From Lyngbya sp. PCC 8106 (GTDB lineage Bacteria > Cyanobacteriota > Cyanobacteriia > Cyanobacteriales > Microcoleaceae): 50,425 nt of DNA. The notes beneath the pieces are model-generated. The model saw nothing but the letters and a program-made list of their open reading frames with translations, had not been told where the DNA came from and searched no databases. The DNA is taken from positions 1 through 50,425 of the forward strand of contig NZ_AAVU01000049.1 of assembly GCF_000169095.1 (NCBI RefSeq). The letters run 5' to 3'. Shown here in pieces: positions 27,081 to 35,906 of the stretch. The position numbers and the translations under genes were made by a program. How positions within the stretch are numbered: the first letter of the stretch is position 1; each line of letters starts with the position of its first letter.

Positions 27081-27605
27081 ATGAGTGGACTACGAGACTT
27101 TTTTGAAGATATTGATCGACGCTATCCTCCTAATACTGATTTTGGGTATATCAGGTATTTAAACAATGAACATATAATAAGATTAACAGAGGACAATCAA
27201 AGATTGAAATATGAAAAAAGTGAATTGAAATATGAAAATGAACGCTTAAAAATTGAATTTCAAGATAAAATTTAACGCTTGAAAATTGATCGAGATACTT
27301 TACTCAGTTTAATTACTATTCCACCCATTATCAAGTGTAATAATTTCTCTGATTTACCCGAAAATGCCGGAATTATATATTTTATGCAAGAAGAAAATAC
27401 TCTTTGTGTAAAAATCGGTCATTCTACAGGAATAAGTTCAAGACGTTCTAATCTTCAAACTGGAAATCCGAGAGAACTACATCTTTTAGGATATGTGGAA
27501 GGTGATAAAGAACTAGAAAAGGAGTTTCATACAACATATAGAAATTTTAGGATAGAAGGAAGAAGAGAGTGGTATTATAATCCCCCTTTGAGATATTCAT
27601 ACTAA
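27081..27605 (+). pseudogene. T5orf172 (GIY-YIG superfamily) gene interrupted by an in-frame stop
   Basis: Two frames, 27081-27275 (64 residues, ATG behind ggag) and 27279-27605 (108 residues), are in the same phase and separated only by TAA 27273-27275 and one CGC codon. Read through, they make one 174-residue protein. Its first part is acidic coiled coil (LKYEKSELKYENERLKIEF), followed by VKIGHSTGISSRRSNLQTGN and EKEFHTTYRNFRIEGRREWY, the pattern of T5orf172/MUG113 GIY-YIG nuclease-like domains. A single change of a Gln or Glu codon to TAA explains the split. The downstream part keeps open reading to a natural stop, so the mutation looks recent, or readthrough or restart occurs. Confidence 0.7.
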
Positions 27606-27620
27606 TAGCAGGTAGCAGGG

Positions 27621-27716
27621 GGGTGACAACCGATAAATTAACTGTTGAGATCGTCAACTTTTTGATGTCACCCACCCTACTGTTGAAATTGCCAACGTTT
27701 TGATGTTATCCACCGC
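27621..27716. repeat. Tandem 38-bp repeat within a larger hairpin
   Basis: Two units, 27641-27678 and 27679-27716, begin actgttga and share about 30 of 38 bases. An 8-bp inverted repeat gggtgaca (27621-27628) / tgtcaccc (27666-27673) encloses the first unit, and each unit contains its own small gttga...caac stem. The region lies between two convergent genes. Confidence 0.5.
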
Positions 27717-27738
27717 AGCGAGAGGCGATCGCCAAATC

Positions 27739-28113
27739 TCAAATAATGGCTAAAGACTGTATTTTTATTTCTGTCAGGTTGGTGAGTTTCTGATCGTTCG
27801 TTAGTAGGGTTGCATCTAAAAATCTGGCTGTTGCTGCGATCAGTGCATCGGGTAGCTTGATCTTATAATGTTTACGAAATGAAATGGCTAACTGCTTAAT
27901 TTCGTTCTCAATTCCAATAACAATCAAATGATTGAGAAAAATCTGAATTTGTTTTTCTTCATCCGTACTGAGATGGGGATAAGATAACAGTTCCATTTCT
28001 GTAATTATAGATACAAAATACTGACCCAATGGTAAAGGGTCAACCAAACGACCTCCCAAGTAATATAAACAAATATTTGTATCCAGCACCAATAATGATT
28101 CTGTCATTACCAT
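27739..28113 (-). CDS. PIN-domain toxin (VapC type)
   Basis: A 124-residue PIN ribonuclease. The acidic metal ligands are visible: D11 in VLDTN, Glu in SIITEMELLSY, Asp in LPDALIAATA and Asp in LLTNDQKL. The set matches VapC toxins, which cut specific tRNAs or rRNA when freed from their antitoxin. The ATG at 28113 lies inside the end of the upstream antitoxin gene (overlap 7 bp; a second ATG at 28107 directly overlaps its stop). The two are therefore translationally coupled, as is usual for VapBC operons. Confidence 0.9.
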   Translation of the reverse strand: MVMTESLLVLDTNICLYYLGGRLVDPLPLGQYFVSIITEMELLSYPHLSTDEEKQIQIFLNHLIVIGIENEIKQLAISFRKHYKIKLPDALIAATARFLDATLLTNDQKLTNLTEIKIQSLAII

Positions 28114-28319
28114 TCATCCCGAACTTGACGCTGATATTCTAGAGGATCTTGAGTTAATTTAATCACTCCTGAAAACTTTGATAAATCAGACTGTTCTTGC
28201 TCGAAAAAATGACTCTGTTCTAGAAAATTCTCAATTTTCTGCCAATCCTGATAATCAATAATAACACCAACTGGGCGCATTTTTTCATCCAAAATTAGTC
28301 TTTTTTTAGGGGGGTGCAT
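28107..28319 (-). CDS. Antitoxin partner of the PIN toxin (VapB-like)
   Basis: 70 residues from ATG 28319, which has ggag seven bases upstream. A 15-residue longer frame lacks a ribosome-binding site. RLILDEKMRPVGVIIDYQDWQKIENFLEQ resembles the N-terminal DNA-binding/dimer part of Phd/YefM- or DUF2281-like cyanobacterial antitoxins. The acidic C-terminus, ending QVRDEW, would wrap the toxin. Its position directly before and overlapping the PIN-toxin gene defines the role better than its sequence does. Confidence 0.78.
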   Translation of the reverse strand: MHPPKKRLILDEKMRPVGVIIDYQDWQKIENFLEQSHFFEQEQSDLSKFSGVIKLTQDPLEYQRQVRDEW

Positions 28320-28399
28320 ATTGTTCTCCAAATCACAAGACAAAATTAAGCTTTTGAACGGCATTATCTATTATAAACTGTTCGGAGTTATCGCGTTAG

Positions 28400-28714
28400 T
28401 TATTCTTTGACCTTGACAGACAACTCAAAACCCAAAGTATTCAACAGTTCAACAAAAGTAAAGATTTCACTTCCCCCCCTTTCTGCTAAAACTTGATCGA
28501 GCTTTTCATAATTTTGCTTGGCTGACTCTGAGAGATTATTCATTTTAATTTTTGCTTCAATTACATTTCTCAAAACCTTTCTTAAAAGATAAGGTTCATC
28601 GCCCCCTTCTTCTAAAGAAACTTCTATATAACCTGCTGCTTCGTCAGAGTTTTTGAGAGATTCAATCAGATAATCATGGTAGCTATCACTGGTTGGAACT
28701 TGTATTTCTTGCAT
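28400..28714 (-). CDS. HigA-like antitoxin (addiction-module antidote)
   Basis: 104 residues from ATG 28714, preceded by ggagag at eight bases. The ORF could be extended upstream within the toxin gene, but without a ribosome-binding site. DYLIESLKNSDEAAGYIEVSLEEGG followed by helices and ERGGSEIFTFVELLNTLGFELSV follows the pattern of the antidote family that pairs with Gp49/HigB-like killers. The helix-turn-helix is less regular than in typical members. It overlaps the toxin gene by 29 bp, in the toxin-first order of higBA systems. Confidence 0.78.
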   Translation of the reverse strand: MQEIQVPTSDSYHDYLIESLKNSDEAAGYIEVSLEEGGDEPYLLRKVLRNVIEAKIKMNNLSESAKQNYEKLDQVLAERGGSEIFTFVELLNTLGFELSVKVKE

Positions 28715-29063
28715 TATAGTCTCTCCAATATTTTTGAGCCGTTTGAATATCTTTAACTTGAGTCTTTTTATCTCCGCCACAGAGCAAAAGAATAATTGTG
28801 AACCCGACTTGTCCAAAGTAGATGCGATATCCGGGGCCATAGTTTAGCCTGAGTTCAAATACTCCTTCACTAACAGAGCGATAATCACCGAGATTACCTT
28901 CTTCAACTCGGTCAAGCCTCAACTTTATTTTAAGTCTAGCTTTCCTATCTTGCAATGAATCTATCCAGTCACTAAACGGAATTTTACCATCAACTTTAAT
29001 ATAACGTCGAATTTCCCTCGGTTGTGCTTCCATAAATTCTATCAGAGTTGCTTCTAGTTTCAA
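28686..29063 (-). CDS. HigB/Gp49-like RelE-superfamily toxin
   Basis: 125 residues. FSDWIDSLQDRKARLKIKLRLDRVEEGNLGDYRSVSEGVFELRLNYGPGYRIYFG is the canonical addiction-module killer pattern. The product is an mRNA interferase of the RelE fold acting at the ribosome. GVFELRLNYGPGYRIYF contains the conserved Arg and Tyr residues of the active face, and KKTQVKDIQTAQKYW is the usual C-terminal helix. The N-terminus (MKLEATLIEFMEAQPREIR) is longer than in many homologues. The gene starts the operon, with the antitoxin overlapping its end. Confidence 0.88.
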   Translation of the reverse strand: MKLEATLIEFMEAQPREIRRYIKVDGKIPFSDWIDSLQDRKARLKIKLRLDRVEEGNLGDYRSVSEGVFELRLNYGPGYRIYFGQVGFTIILLLCGGDKKTQVKDIQTAQKYWRDYNARNTSSNQ

Positions 29064-29197
29064 TATTACCGGAGTTTGAGGCGATCACTTAAACATGAAA
29101 TAACCGTGTTAAATTAACATTTGATTAAGACATAATAAATGTGATGGTTTTTAGGAGCGATCGCCAATGAAAATAGAAATTGATCTAAGATATTTAA

Positions 29198-29365
29198 ATG
29201 GCTAGAAAATTAGCCTATATTCAAGAAATAACCGAGCAAGATGTATTAGAAGTTATTCCGTCTTCCATTGAAATACACTATCAGCAATTGCAACAACAAG
29301 CCGAACCTAACTTAGCAGAAAAATCTGAAGCGATTCTTAGTTCAATAAGATTGTTCATTTTCTGA
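29198..29365 (+). CDS. Small ORF, possibly translated behind a 12-codon leader
   Basis: A 55-residue frame (MARKLAYIQEITEQDVLEVIP...). Its own ATG has no Shine-Dalgarno. However, ATG 29167, eight bases behind aggag, opens a 12-codon frame whose stop overlaps this ATG (29198 versus stop 29203-29205), an arrangement fit for translational coupling or a frameshifted single gene. No family recognised. It is the only plus-strand candidate in this gap between two minus-strand genes. Confidence 0.35.
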   Translation: MARKLAYIQEITEQDVLEVIPSSIEIHYQQLQQQAEPNLAEKSEAILSSIRLFIF

Positions 29366-29382
29366 GCAGATATCATTATAGA

Positions 29383-32300
29383 TTAAAAGACTGGAGGTTC
29401 AACTAAATTACAGAGTTCCTTGTCTTCTGTTTCCACTTTCGGGTTATACTGAAGATAATTGCCGATTTGATCACAAGCCCGTTCCAATAAGCGATCAATA
29501 TCGGAATTTTGAAAGAGTTTTTGAAAATCCAAATTCCAAACACTAACCCGGTTAGTCGCATCGATAGAAACCAGTTGACCATCAGGACTAAAACCAACCC
29601 ATTCAACCCGACTTGAACCTTCTTGTAGAGTCAATAATAGTGTACCTGTATGATCCCAAATTTTCACCGTTCCGTCTTCACTGGCGGAGGCGAGAGTCTC
29701 ACCATCAGGACTAAAACTGACTTGATAAACGGCTTTTTTATGCGCTCCAATCGGAGTTAAAATCGAAATATCTTGCCAATTTCCATCTTGCGATCGCCAA
29801 AGTTTGATCGAACCGTCATCCGTCGCTGCTGCAATCAAATGATTATCCGTCGGACTAAAACTAACTGAAGAAAACTTACGATTACTTGGCAATTTAGCAA
29901 TCAATTTCCCATCTTGACGATTCCAAAGTCGTACAGTTTGATCTCGACTCGCTGAGGCTAAAATTCGACCATTAGGACTAAAACTCACACTGGTAACAGC
30001 GTCATCATGTCTGAGAGTATAAAGCAGTTTACCATCTCGTTGCCAGACCTTAACCGTTTGATCCTGACTTGCAGAGGCAATTAACTGACGTTCGGGTGAT
30101 CTTTCCGGACTAAAACTAACATCATTAACCCCTTGTAAATGTCCGAGTAAAGTTCGTATTGGTTTACCATTTGTTTGCCAAAGTCGAATAGTTTTATCGA
30201 GACTTGCCGAAGCCATCATTGTATCATCCGGACTAAAGCTAATTCCTGTTACCTGATCTTGATGACCTGGAACCGTTAACTGTCGAGTTCCTTGAGTTGG
30301 ATTCCATAATCTAAACGTATTATTATCGCTAGGTGTAGCAATCAGTTTCCCATCATTATTAAAACTCGCCCCCAAACCAAATACTTTATATTCAGGTTGA
30401 AAGACTTTTGGCGGAATATTTTCCATACTCCACAGTCTCACTGTCCAGTCACTACTCGCAGAAATCAGGGTTCGACTATCTGAAGTAAAACTCACCTGAT
30501 TAACAGCGCCCCCATGACCGATTAGAGTTGAAATTAATGTCCCGTCACTCGCCCAAAGTTTAACTTCACCGTTGCTACTCCCGGAAGCGATGCGTTGACC
30601 ATCAGGACTAAAACTAATGTTATTAACAGGAGTTTGATCTTGTTTTAAAGTTTTAAAAATCTGGTAAGTTGAATCATTGCGTTTCCATAATTTTATTGTA
30701 TAGTCATCACTTCCCGAGGCAATCATTTCTCCATCGGGGCTAAAATTCACCGTCCAAACTGCATCACTGTGACCGTTTAAAGTCTGAATTAGCTTTCCTT
30801 CGAGGTTCCAAAGCTTAATAGTTTTGTCTTTACTCGCCGACGTAATCAATTGACTATCTGGACTAAAACTAACACTCAAAACAGAGTCTTGATGTCCGTT
30901 AAACGTTGTTAATAATTCACCTGTATTCCGGTTCCAAACTTTAATGGTTTGATCTTGACTGGCTGATGCAATCAACTGACCGTCAGGACTAAAAGTTACC
31001 CATTTAACTTCATTTTGATGTCCGCGTAAAGTCATGATTAAATTACCCTCTCGACTCCACAGTTTAATGGTTTTATCTTTACTCGCTGTGGCGATAATTT
31101 GACGTTCTGGAGAGAGATCAGGACTAAAAGTGACACACCAAACTGTATCTTTATGGTCGGTTAAAGTTTTATTAATAACACCATTTTTATTCCAAAGTTT
31201 AATAGTTTGATCTGAACTCGCCGAAGCAATTAATTGACCATCAGGACTGACACTCACACTTAAAACACTATCTTGATGATCTTGCAAACGATTTCGTTCA
31301 GAGGTGAAATAAGCGGCTCTCCACAAATGTCGTAGAGTTTCTTGTGCAGATTCTGACAAGTTTTGATCATTCTTTTGTTGTTGTAATTGTTGACCTGCTC
31401 TGAGAATTTTTACATAAGCATCCAGTTGATTTTCTTCAACTAAACGTAAGAGTTGATAGGTGGCGTTTAACTTCGCTAAAGTGGTTTCTCTTTTTTGTTC
31501 TTCTACCTGAGCTTTTTGTTCTTTAGCTTCCCACCATTTACAAACAACTGTTCCCGAGAGAATCACCATCACCAAACTCACAAACACAGAACCAATCGTT
31601 AACCATTTTTGCAGTTTTTTACGTTGTTCTCGTTCTTTTGTTAAGTCGGAGATGAATTTCGCCCCCTCTCGTTGACGAATAATTGTGACTAAATAATCAT
31701 GGACAAGTTGATAGTGATGTTCAGGTGCTTTCTTCAGTAAAATCACTAATCCTGACTGGACAAAAATTTCCAGAACTAAATTCAGTTTTTCTAATTCATC
31801 AAGAGGATATTTTGCTAAAACTTTTAACTCTCGTTCGAGATCTGTTCGAGTTTTAAGAGGACGTTTTTCATTTTCTTCAGTGAGTAGATATAAGACTAAT
31901 TCTGCGGCTCGTTTATTGTCGCGTCCACAATCTTTAACAACATCTTCGAGATGATGATTAACAAGTTTTGCTTTCGGATTTTCACCGAGTTTGAGATATC
32001 CTTGAAGGCTGGTAATTTGTTCGGCTTGTAGTTGCGCTCCAACCACTTGTAATTCAATGGGTCTAACTTCTCCAAACTCCTCGGATAAATCTTTAACCAC
32101 TCGATTAATTAAGCGATCTTCTAATCTAAATGGAGTTTGTTCGGTAATTTTTTGAATCAGAGATTTAGCTTGTTCAGGTTGCAAATTACCTAGATGATAG
32201 AGAATTCTCCGATCTAAAATATTATTATCGACAATATCTAAATTGACTAAACGTTCATTACATTCTAGGAGAAAATGTAAACAGTCTTCGCGTAAAGCGA

Positions 32301-34347
32301 GAATAATTTTAACATAAGGAATATCAAGACAGGTTTTTAGAAAAGTATAGAATTCCTGACGTTCTTGAGGTTTTTGTAAAGTAAAAAATAATTCTTCAAA
32401 TTGATCAAAAATTAAAAGTGTGACTAACTCTCGTTCAGCATTCACCTGAAACTGATTAATAATATTTTCTTTGGTATTAAATTGAGGTAGATTTTTAAAG
32501 GATTGAGTTTCTTCTAAAGTTTCAGTTAACTTTTTTCCTAGCTCTTGTATCCAATCTGTATAAACTCGTTGTAAAATGGGGATAACCTGACGAGAATCAA
32601 TCGAATTTTGCTTAACAGTTGGAATTAATCCAGCTTGGAGAAGTGAACTTTTTCCCACACCAGACTGTCCATGAATAATCGTAAGTTTATGGTCGGTTCG
32701 TTGAATCCGTTTGACTAAAAATTCAATATCTTCTTGTCGGGGAGAAGCGGTAATTTCTGGCGCGACCATTCCGGGTGATTTCTGGAGGGGTCGAGTTAAT
32801 TTGGTGACTTGTTGTTTAGGACGCAATCGACCCGCTCCGACAAAGGCTCGAAAGCCATATTGACCTTCAATCGCAAGTTGTTCTTTTTTGAGAGTAAATG
32901 CAACTAAATAGTCTTGTTCTTGAAAATAACTTTGACGAAGTTGAGATAATATTCCAATATAAAGCTCGGGGTCATAATAGGGTTGACTAATTTCTTTGGC
33001 GGCTTCTAGCGTTAAAATTGAAGCTTTAATATGACCTAAAAGTTGTTGTGCTTTTCCCAGTGAAAATAAATACCATCCTTGATGAAAGGAGCGTTCCCAA
33101 TCCAAAAAAGATTGTAAATTACCTGTAGACTTATCAACCGTTTTTTCAGCTTCATCTAGTAAATCTAAGGCTTTCATCGCAAAGCGTTTTGCTCGCTGAA
33201 TATTGGCAGAATTTTGCCAACAAAAAATAATGTTATTCGGTTGACATTTGGAAAGCTCAACTTCTGCTAAAAAACCATAACAACGAGCAGATCTAAAAAG
33301 ATTAGCGTATTTCTTGTGTAGCCATAAAGCATTAATTTTAGGTCGTTTTGCGACTAATTCTTCTAAGCCTTTCCAGTCGCCAAGACGATGTAAAGTATCT
33401 GCTAAAAAGTTAATAAATTTAGCGACTAAATCGAGTCTTTTTGCAGCTTTGAACGCATTCAGAGATCGCGAAAAATAATCTTTTGCTTGTAGACAAGCTT
33501 GCTGATATTGAGTTCGTTGTCGAATGGCATGATTGAGCCACCATAATCCTAGATAAAAACATAAATTTCCTTGCTTTTCTAAGTCTCCAATTTGTTGCCA
33601 TAAAATCAAGCTTTGTTCATAATGTTGTCGAGATTCTTCTGTTGTATTATCATAAACTCGACCCATGACAAACTCTAGACCTGCTTCTAATTCAGGATCT
33701 AACTGAATCCCTCGCTGTTTTAAAATTTTGCGTCCAGACTGAAGTTCAATGCGGCGAGATGAACCTGTTTCTAAATGAAAAGCGGTATTTTCTAAAAAGA
33801 GATTTTCTTGAGAAGATAAAACGGCTTGAAAAACATCATTAACTGTGGATTTAAGAAATAAAATCAACTCATCTGTTTCAATCAAAAATTCAATACTGGT
33901 GGCTCGATTATGCAAGTCAGGAGCAACCCGAATCATTTTGTGGAGAACCTCATCTGTCACCCACAAGATCAGAGGAAAAGAGAAGTTATTAAACTCCTCA
34001 ATATTTCGTTTGGCTGTGAGCAACAATTGATTCAAATCCACAACAGATTCTAGCCCAAAAACCATCACCGCATCGGGTTTATCTCCTTGTAGTTGATCAA
34101 TTAAAGGGGTTAACAAAGTTTGAGTTGTCGGTTCTAAAAAAACATCTTCCCAACCGACTGAACACAGATTGCGAATTTTATCGACAATACGTTGAGTAAC
34201 AATACTGTAGCTACAACAGGCTAAAATTAGGGAAAATTCTCCCTGAGACAGCGTAATTGCACGGATCAATTGCTGAACTGAATTTTGATTATAAATTGTA
34301 ACGGCTTCTGGTTGATAAAAATCAGACATCATTGAGTTCCTTAGCAT
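29383..34347 (-). CDS. STAND NTPase with TPR-like region, membrane helix and 14 WD40 repeats
   Basis: 1654 residues. Residues about 1-190 resemble an NTPase fold (LILACCSYSIV, VMVFGLESV, FPLILWVTDEVL) but show no Walker A lysine. About 190-520 are helical repeats of TPR type. About 545-870 is a STAND-type P-loop NTPase with Walker A GQSGVGKSS (about 557-565) and Walker B LLIFDQFEELF (about 640-650). A single membrane helix (IGSVFVSLVMVILSGTVV) lies at about 915-935, then coiled coil. WD40 repeats run from about 1019 to 1610, which I count as 14, enough for two seven-bladed propellers. STAND proteins are signalling switches, several of them antiviral. Its start overlaps the end of the ATPase gene by 26 bp, so the two form one operon. 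Confidence 0.9.
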   Translation of the reverse strand: MLRNSMMSDFYQPEAVTIYNQNSVQQLIRAITLSQGEFSLILACCSYSIVTQRIVDKIRNLCSVGWEDVFLEPTTQTLLTPLIDQLQGDKPDAVMVFGLESVVDLNQLLLTAKRNIEEFNNFSFPLILWVTDEVLHKMIRVAPDLHNRATSIEFLIETDELILFLKSTVNDVFQAVLSSQENLFLENTAFHLETGSSRRIELQSGRKILKQRGIQLDPELEAGLEFVMGRVYDNTTEESRQHYEQSLILWQQIGDLEKQGNLCFYLGLWWLNHAIRQRTQYQQACLQAKDYFSRSLNAFKAAKRLDLVAKFINFLADTLHRLGDWKGLEELVAKRPKINALWLHKKYANLFRSARCYGFLAEVELSKCQPNNIIFCWQNSANIQRAKRFAMKALDLLDEAEKTVDKSTGNLQSFLDWERSFHQGWYLFSLGKAQQLLGHIKASILTLEAAKEISQPYYDPELYIGILSQLRQSYFQEQDYLVAFTLKKEQLAIEGQYGFRAFVGAGRLRPKQQVTKLTRPLQKSPGMVAPEITASPRQEDIEFLVKRIQRTDHKLTIIHGQSGVGKSSLLQAGLIPTVKQNSIDSRQVIPILQRVYTDWIQELGKKLTETLEETQSFKNLPQFNTKENIINQFQVNAERELVTLLIFDQFEELFFTLQKPQERQEFYTFLKTCLDIPYVKIILALREDCLHFLLECNERLVNLDIVDNNILDRRILYHLGNLQPEQAKSLIQKITEQTPFRLEDRLINRVVKDLSEEFGEVRPIELQVVGAQLQAEQITSLQGYLKLGENPKAKLVNHHLEDVVKDCGRDNKRAAELVLYLLTEENEKRPLKTRTDLERELKVLAKYPLDELEKLNLVLEIFVQSGLVILLKKAPEHHYQLVHDYLVTIIRQREGAKFISDLTKEREQRKKLQKWLTIGSVFVSLVMVILSGTVVCKWWEAKEQKAQVEEQKRETTLAKLNATYQLLRLVEENQLDAYVKILRAGQQLQQQKNDQNLSESAQETLRHLWRAAYFTSERNRLQDHQDSVLSVSVSPDGQLIASASSDQTIKLWNKNGVINKTLTDHKDTVWCVTFSPDLSPERQIIATASKDKTIKLWSREGNLIMTLRGHQNEVKWVTFSPDGQLIASASQDQTIKVWNRNTGELLTTFNGHQDSVLSVSFSPDSQLITSASKDKTIKLWNLEGKLIQTLNGHSDAVWTVNFSPDGEMIASGSDDYTIKLWKRNDSTYQIFKTLKQDQTPVNNISFSPDGQRIASGSSNGEVKLWASDGTLISTLIGHGGAVNQVSFTSDSRTLISASSDWTVRLWSMENIPPKVFQPEYKVFGLGASFNNDGKLIATPSDNNTFRLWNPTQGTRQLTVPGHQDQVTGISFSPDDTMMASASLDKTIRLWQTNGKPIRTLLGHLQGVNDVSFSPERSPERQLIASASQDQTVKVWQRDGKLLYTLRHDDAVTSVSFSPNGRILASASRDQTVRLWNRQDGKLIAKLPSNRKFSSVSFSPTDNHLIAAATDDGSIKLWRSQDGNWQDISILTPIGAHKKAVYQVSFSPDGETLASASEDGTVKIWDHTGTLLLTLQEGSSRVEWVGFSPDGQLVSIDATNRVSVWNLDFQKLFQNSDIDRLLERACDQIGNYLQYNPKVETEDKELCNLVEPPVF

Positions 34348-35677
34348 CAGCTAAAATTGGATTGATATCAAACCAATTTCCCTGACGATCATCGCGATAT
34401 TCAAAGACAAATAAACTTCGCAATAATATTTGATATTCATCCTCCCCCCGCACAGCTTTGTGTTGAGCAACTTGTTTAATCAGTTTCCATTCATTCGGAG
34501 TAATCGCTTTACTCAATTCATTGCGACGTTCACTAATGACTCGCTCAATTAAATGATGAGAAAAAGGAGGATCATCTTTTTGAATACAGTTTGATACTAG
34601 AATTAACAAATTTCGCACATGACCCCCACTCACCTGACATAACCGATCTAAGGTTTTTGGCTCCTCAAAAATTTCTGGAATTAAACTCATTCGTTTTTCC
34701 AGTTCAATATCAGGAAAAGCCCGAACTAAAACCATTTCTCGCAATAATTGTATTCCTTTATCGCAAACGTTACCATTTTTTTCTGTGACTCGCACCATCG
34801 GTAATAATTTTGCGGGAGAACCAAAGCGGTTACTCAAAGTTTCTTTATCGTTGGAGAAGGTTAAAATTAAAGGGATGGTATAGATCACATGACACTTGAG
34901 TTTGTTCAGTTGTTCCCCACGATCCACAAATAAATATTCGGGTTGAGTTCGAGTTGATAACTTTAGAGTATCATCAATGCGATCTAAGTTGTCAATAATC
35001 ACAACTAATCCGGCTTTTCCTTTCTGTTTCAGTTGTTTTTTAGCCGGTTCAATTAACTCTTTATTAATCGCTTCGATAATATTACTAACTCTCGGCTCTA
35101 AATGTTGGCGTAATAACGCTCTGACATCCCGGCTATTTTTGGCTTTTGCTGTAATTTCTCCAATCCCCAGTGAGATAGAAAAGGTATCTTCCTCCGCACT
35201 CACCCCCACCTCTCCCATCATGGGAATATTCGTTCTTAAATTCGTAATATCAGCATTTAAAAAACTCGCCGCATTTTTGAGTAAATTTTGCAAGAAAGTG
35301 GGTTTGAGACGAATTCCAGCTCCTTCTAAACTTTGACTAACTTGATGAGCAATTGCTAGTAAAATATCACTAATATCAACATCAGCCATATCTAGATCTT
35401 GCGAAGACTCAAAATAAACAACATGAAAATTTTGTTGTTCTAATTCGGCTTGCAAACAAGATAATTCGGTTGATTTTCCACAGCCAATATGTCCAGTAAA
35501 TAACTGACAAGTGGGTTCATCATCCGATAACATAATTGTTCGCCGTAGTTCTTTAATCACATGACTACCGCGTACACTCGCAAAATCGATATAATATTGA
35601 CGATCTTCAGGCTTCGACATATTCAACCTGTAGGCTGGACTACAAGCTCGAAAAAATTTCGCCAGATTGAGCATCAT
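34322..35677 (-). CDS. P-loop AAA-type ATPase coupled to the WD40-STAND gene
   Basis: A 451-residue protein, ATG 35677 behind ggggga. Walker A is GHIGCGKST (62-70) and Walker B is LVVIIDNLDRID (about 225). The C-terminal third (LCQVSGGHVRNLLILVSNCI, then a predicted winged helix ending in LFVFEYRDDRQGNWFDINPIL) resembles Orc/Cdc6- or KAP-like AAA signalling ATPases. It has no membrane segment. It overlaps the downstream STAND-WD40 gene by 26 bp, so the two are translated together and probably act together. The downstream partner's N-terminal module looks like a nucleotide-binding fold without Walker A, which may be the contact site. Function unproven; a defence or signalling role is inference. 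Confidence 0.85.
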   Translation of the reverse strand: MMLNLAKFFRACSPAYRLNMSKPEDRQYYIDFASVRGSHVIKELRRTIMLSDDEPTCQLFTGHIGCGKSTELSCLQAELEQQNFHVVYFESSQDLDMADVDISDILLAIAHQVSQSLEGAGIRLKPTFLQNLLKNAASFLNADITNLRTNIPMMGEVGVSAEEDTFSISLGIGEITAKAKNSRDVRALLRQHLEPRVSNIIEAINKELIEPAKKQLKQKGKAGLVVIIDNLDRIDDTLKLSTRTQPEYLFVDRGEQLNKLKCHVIYTIPLILTFSNDKETLSNRFGSPAKLLPMVRVTEKNGNVCDKGIQLLREMVLVRAFPDIELEKRMSLIPEIFEEPKTLDRLCQVSGGHVRNLLILVSNCIQKDDPPFSHHLIERVISERRNELSKAITPNEWKLIKQVAQHKAVRGEDEYQILLRSLFVFEYRDDRQGNWFDINPILADAKELNDV

Positions 35678-35906
35678 TTGTTGTTTCCCCCAACCAATTA
35701 AACACTATTTTTATTCTGCCTTCTCCGGGTTATTTCTGGACAATTGGCAGAATCTCAGAGGCGTTCAACTCCTAAAATGAGCAGTGAGCGCCTAATCATA
35801 GCTTCAATTTTAACAACCTTGTCTCCGTCTGCTACTTTAAATATCTGCCAAGACCCTTCCTTCACAATACCAAGCCTGAAAATCAATCACTCCGGTTCTC
35901 AAACTC

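Noticed and set aside
29600..31300. DNA tandem-repeat array or CRISPR-like pattern
   Set aside because: The regular spacing comes from WD40 blades at protein level; the DNA units are too diverged and there are no spacers. No CRISPR elsewhere in the window.
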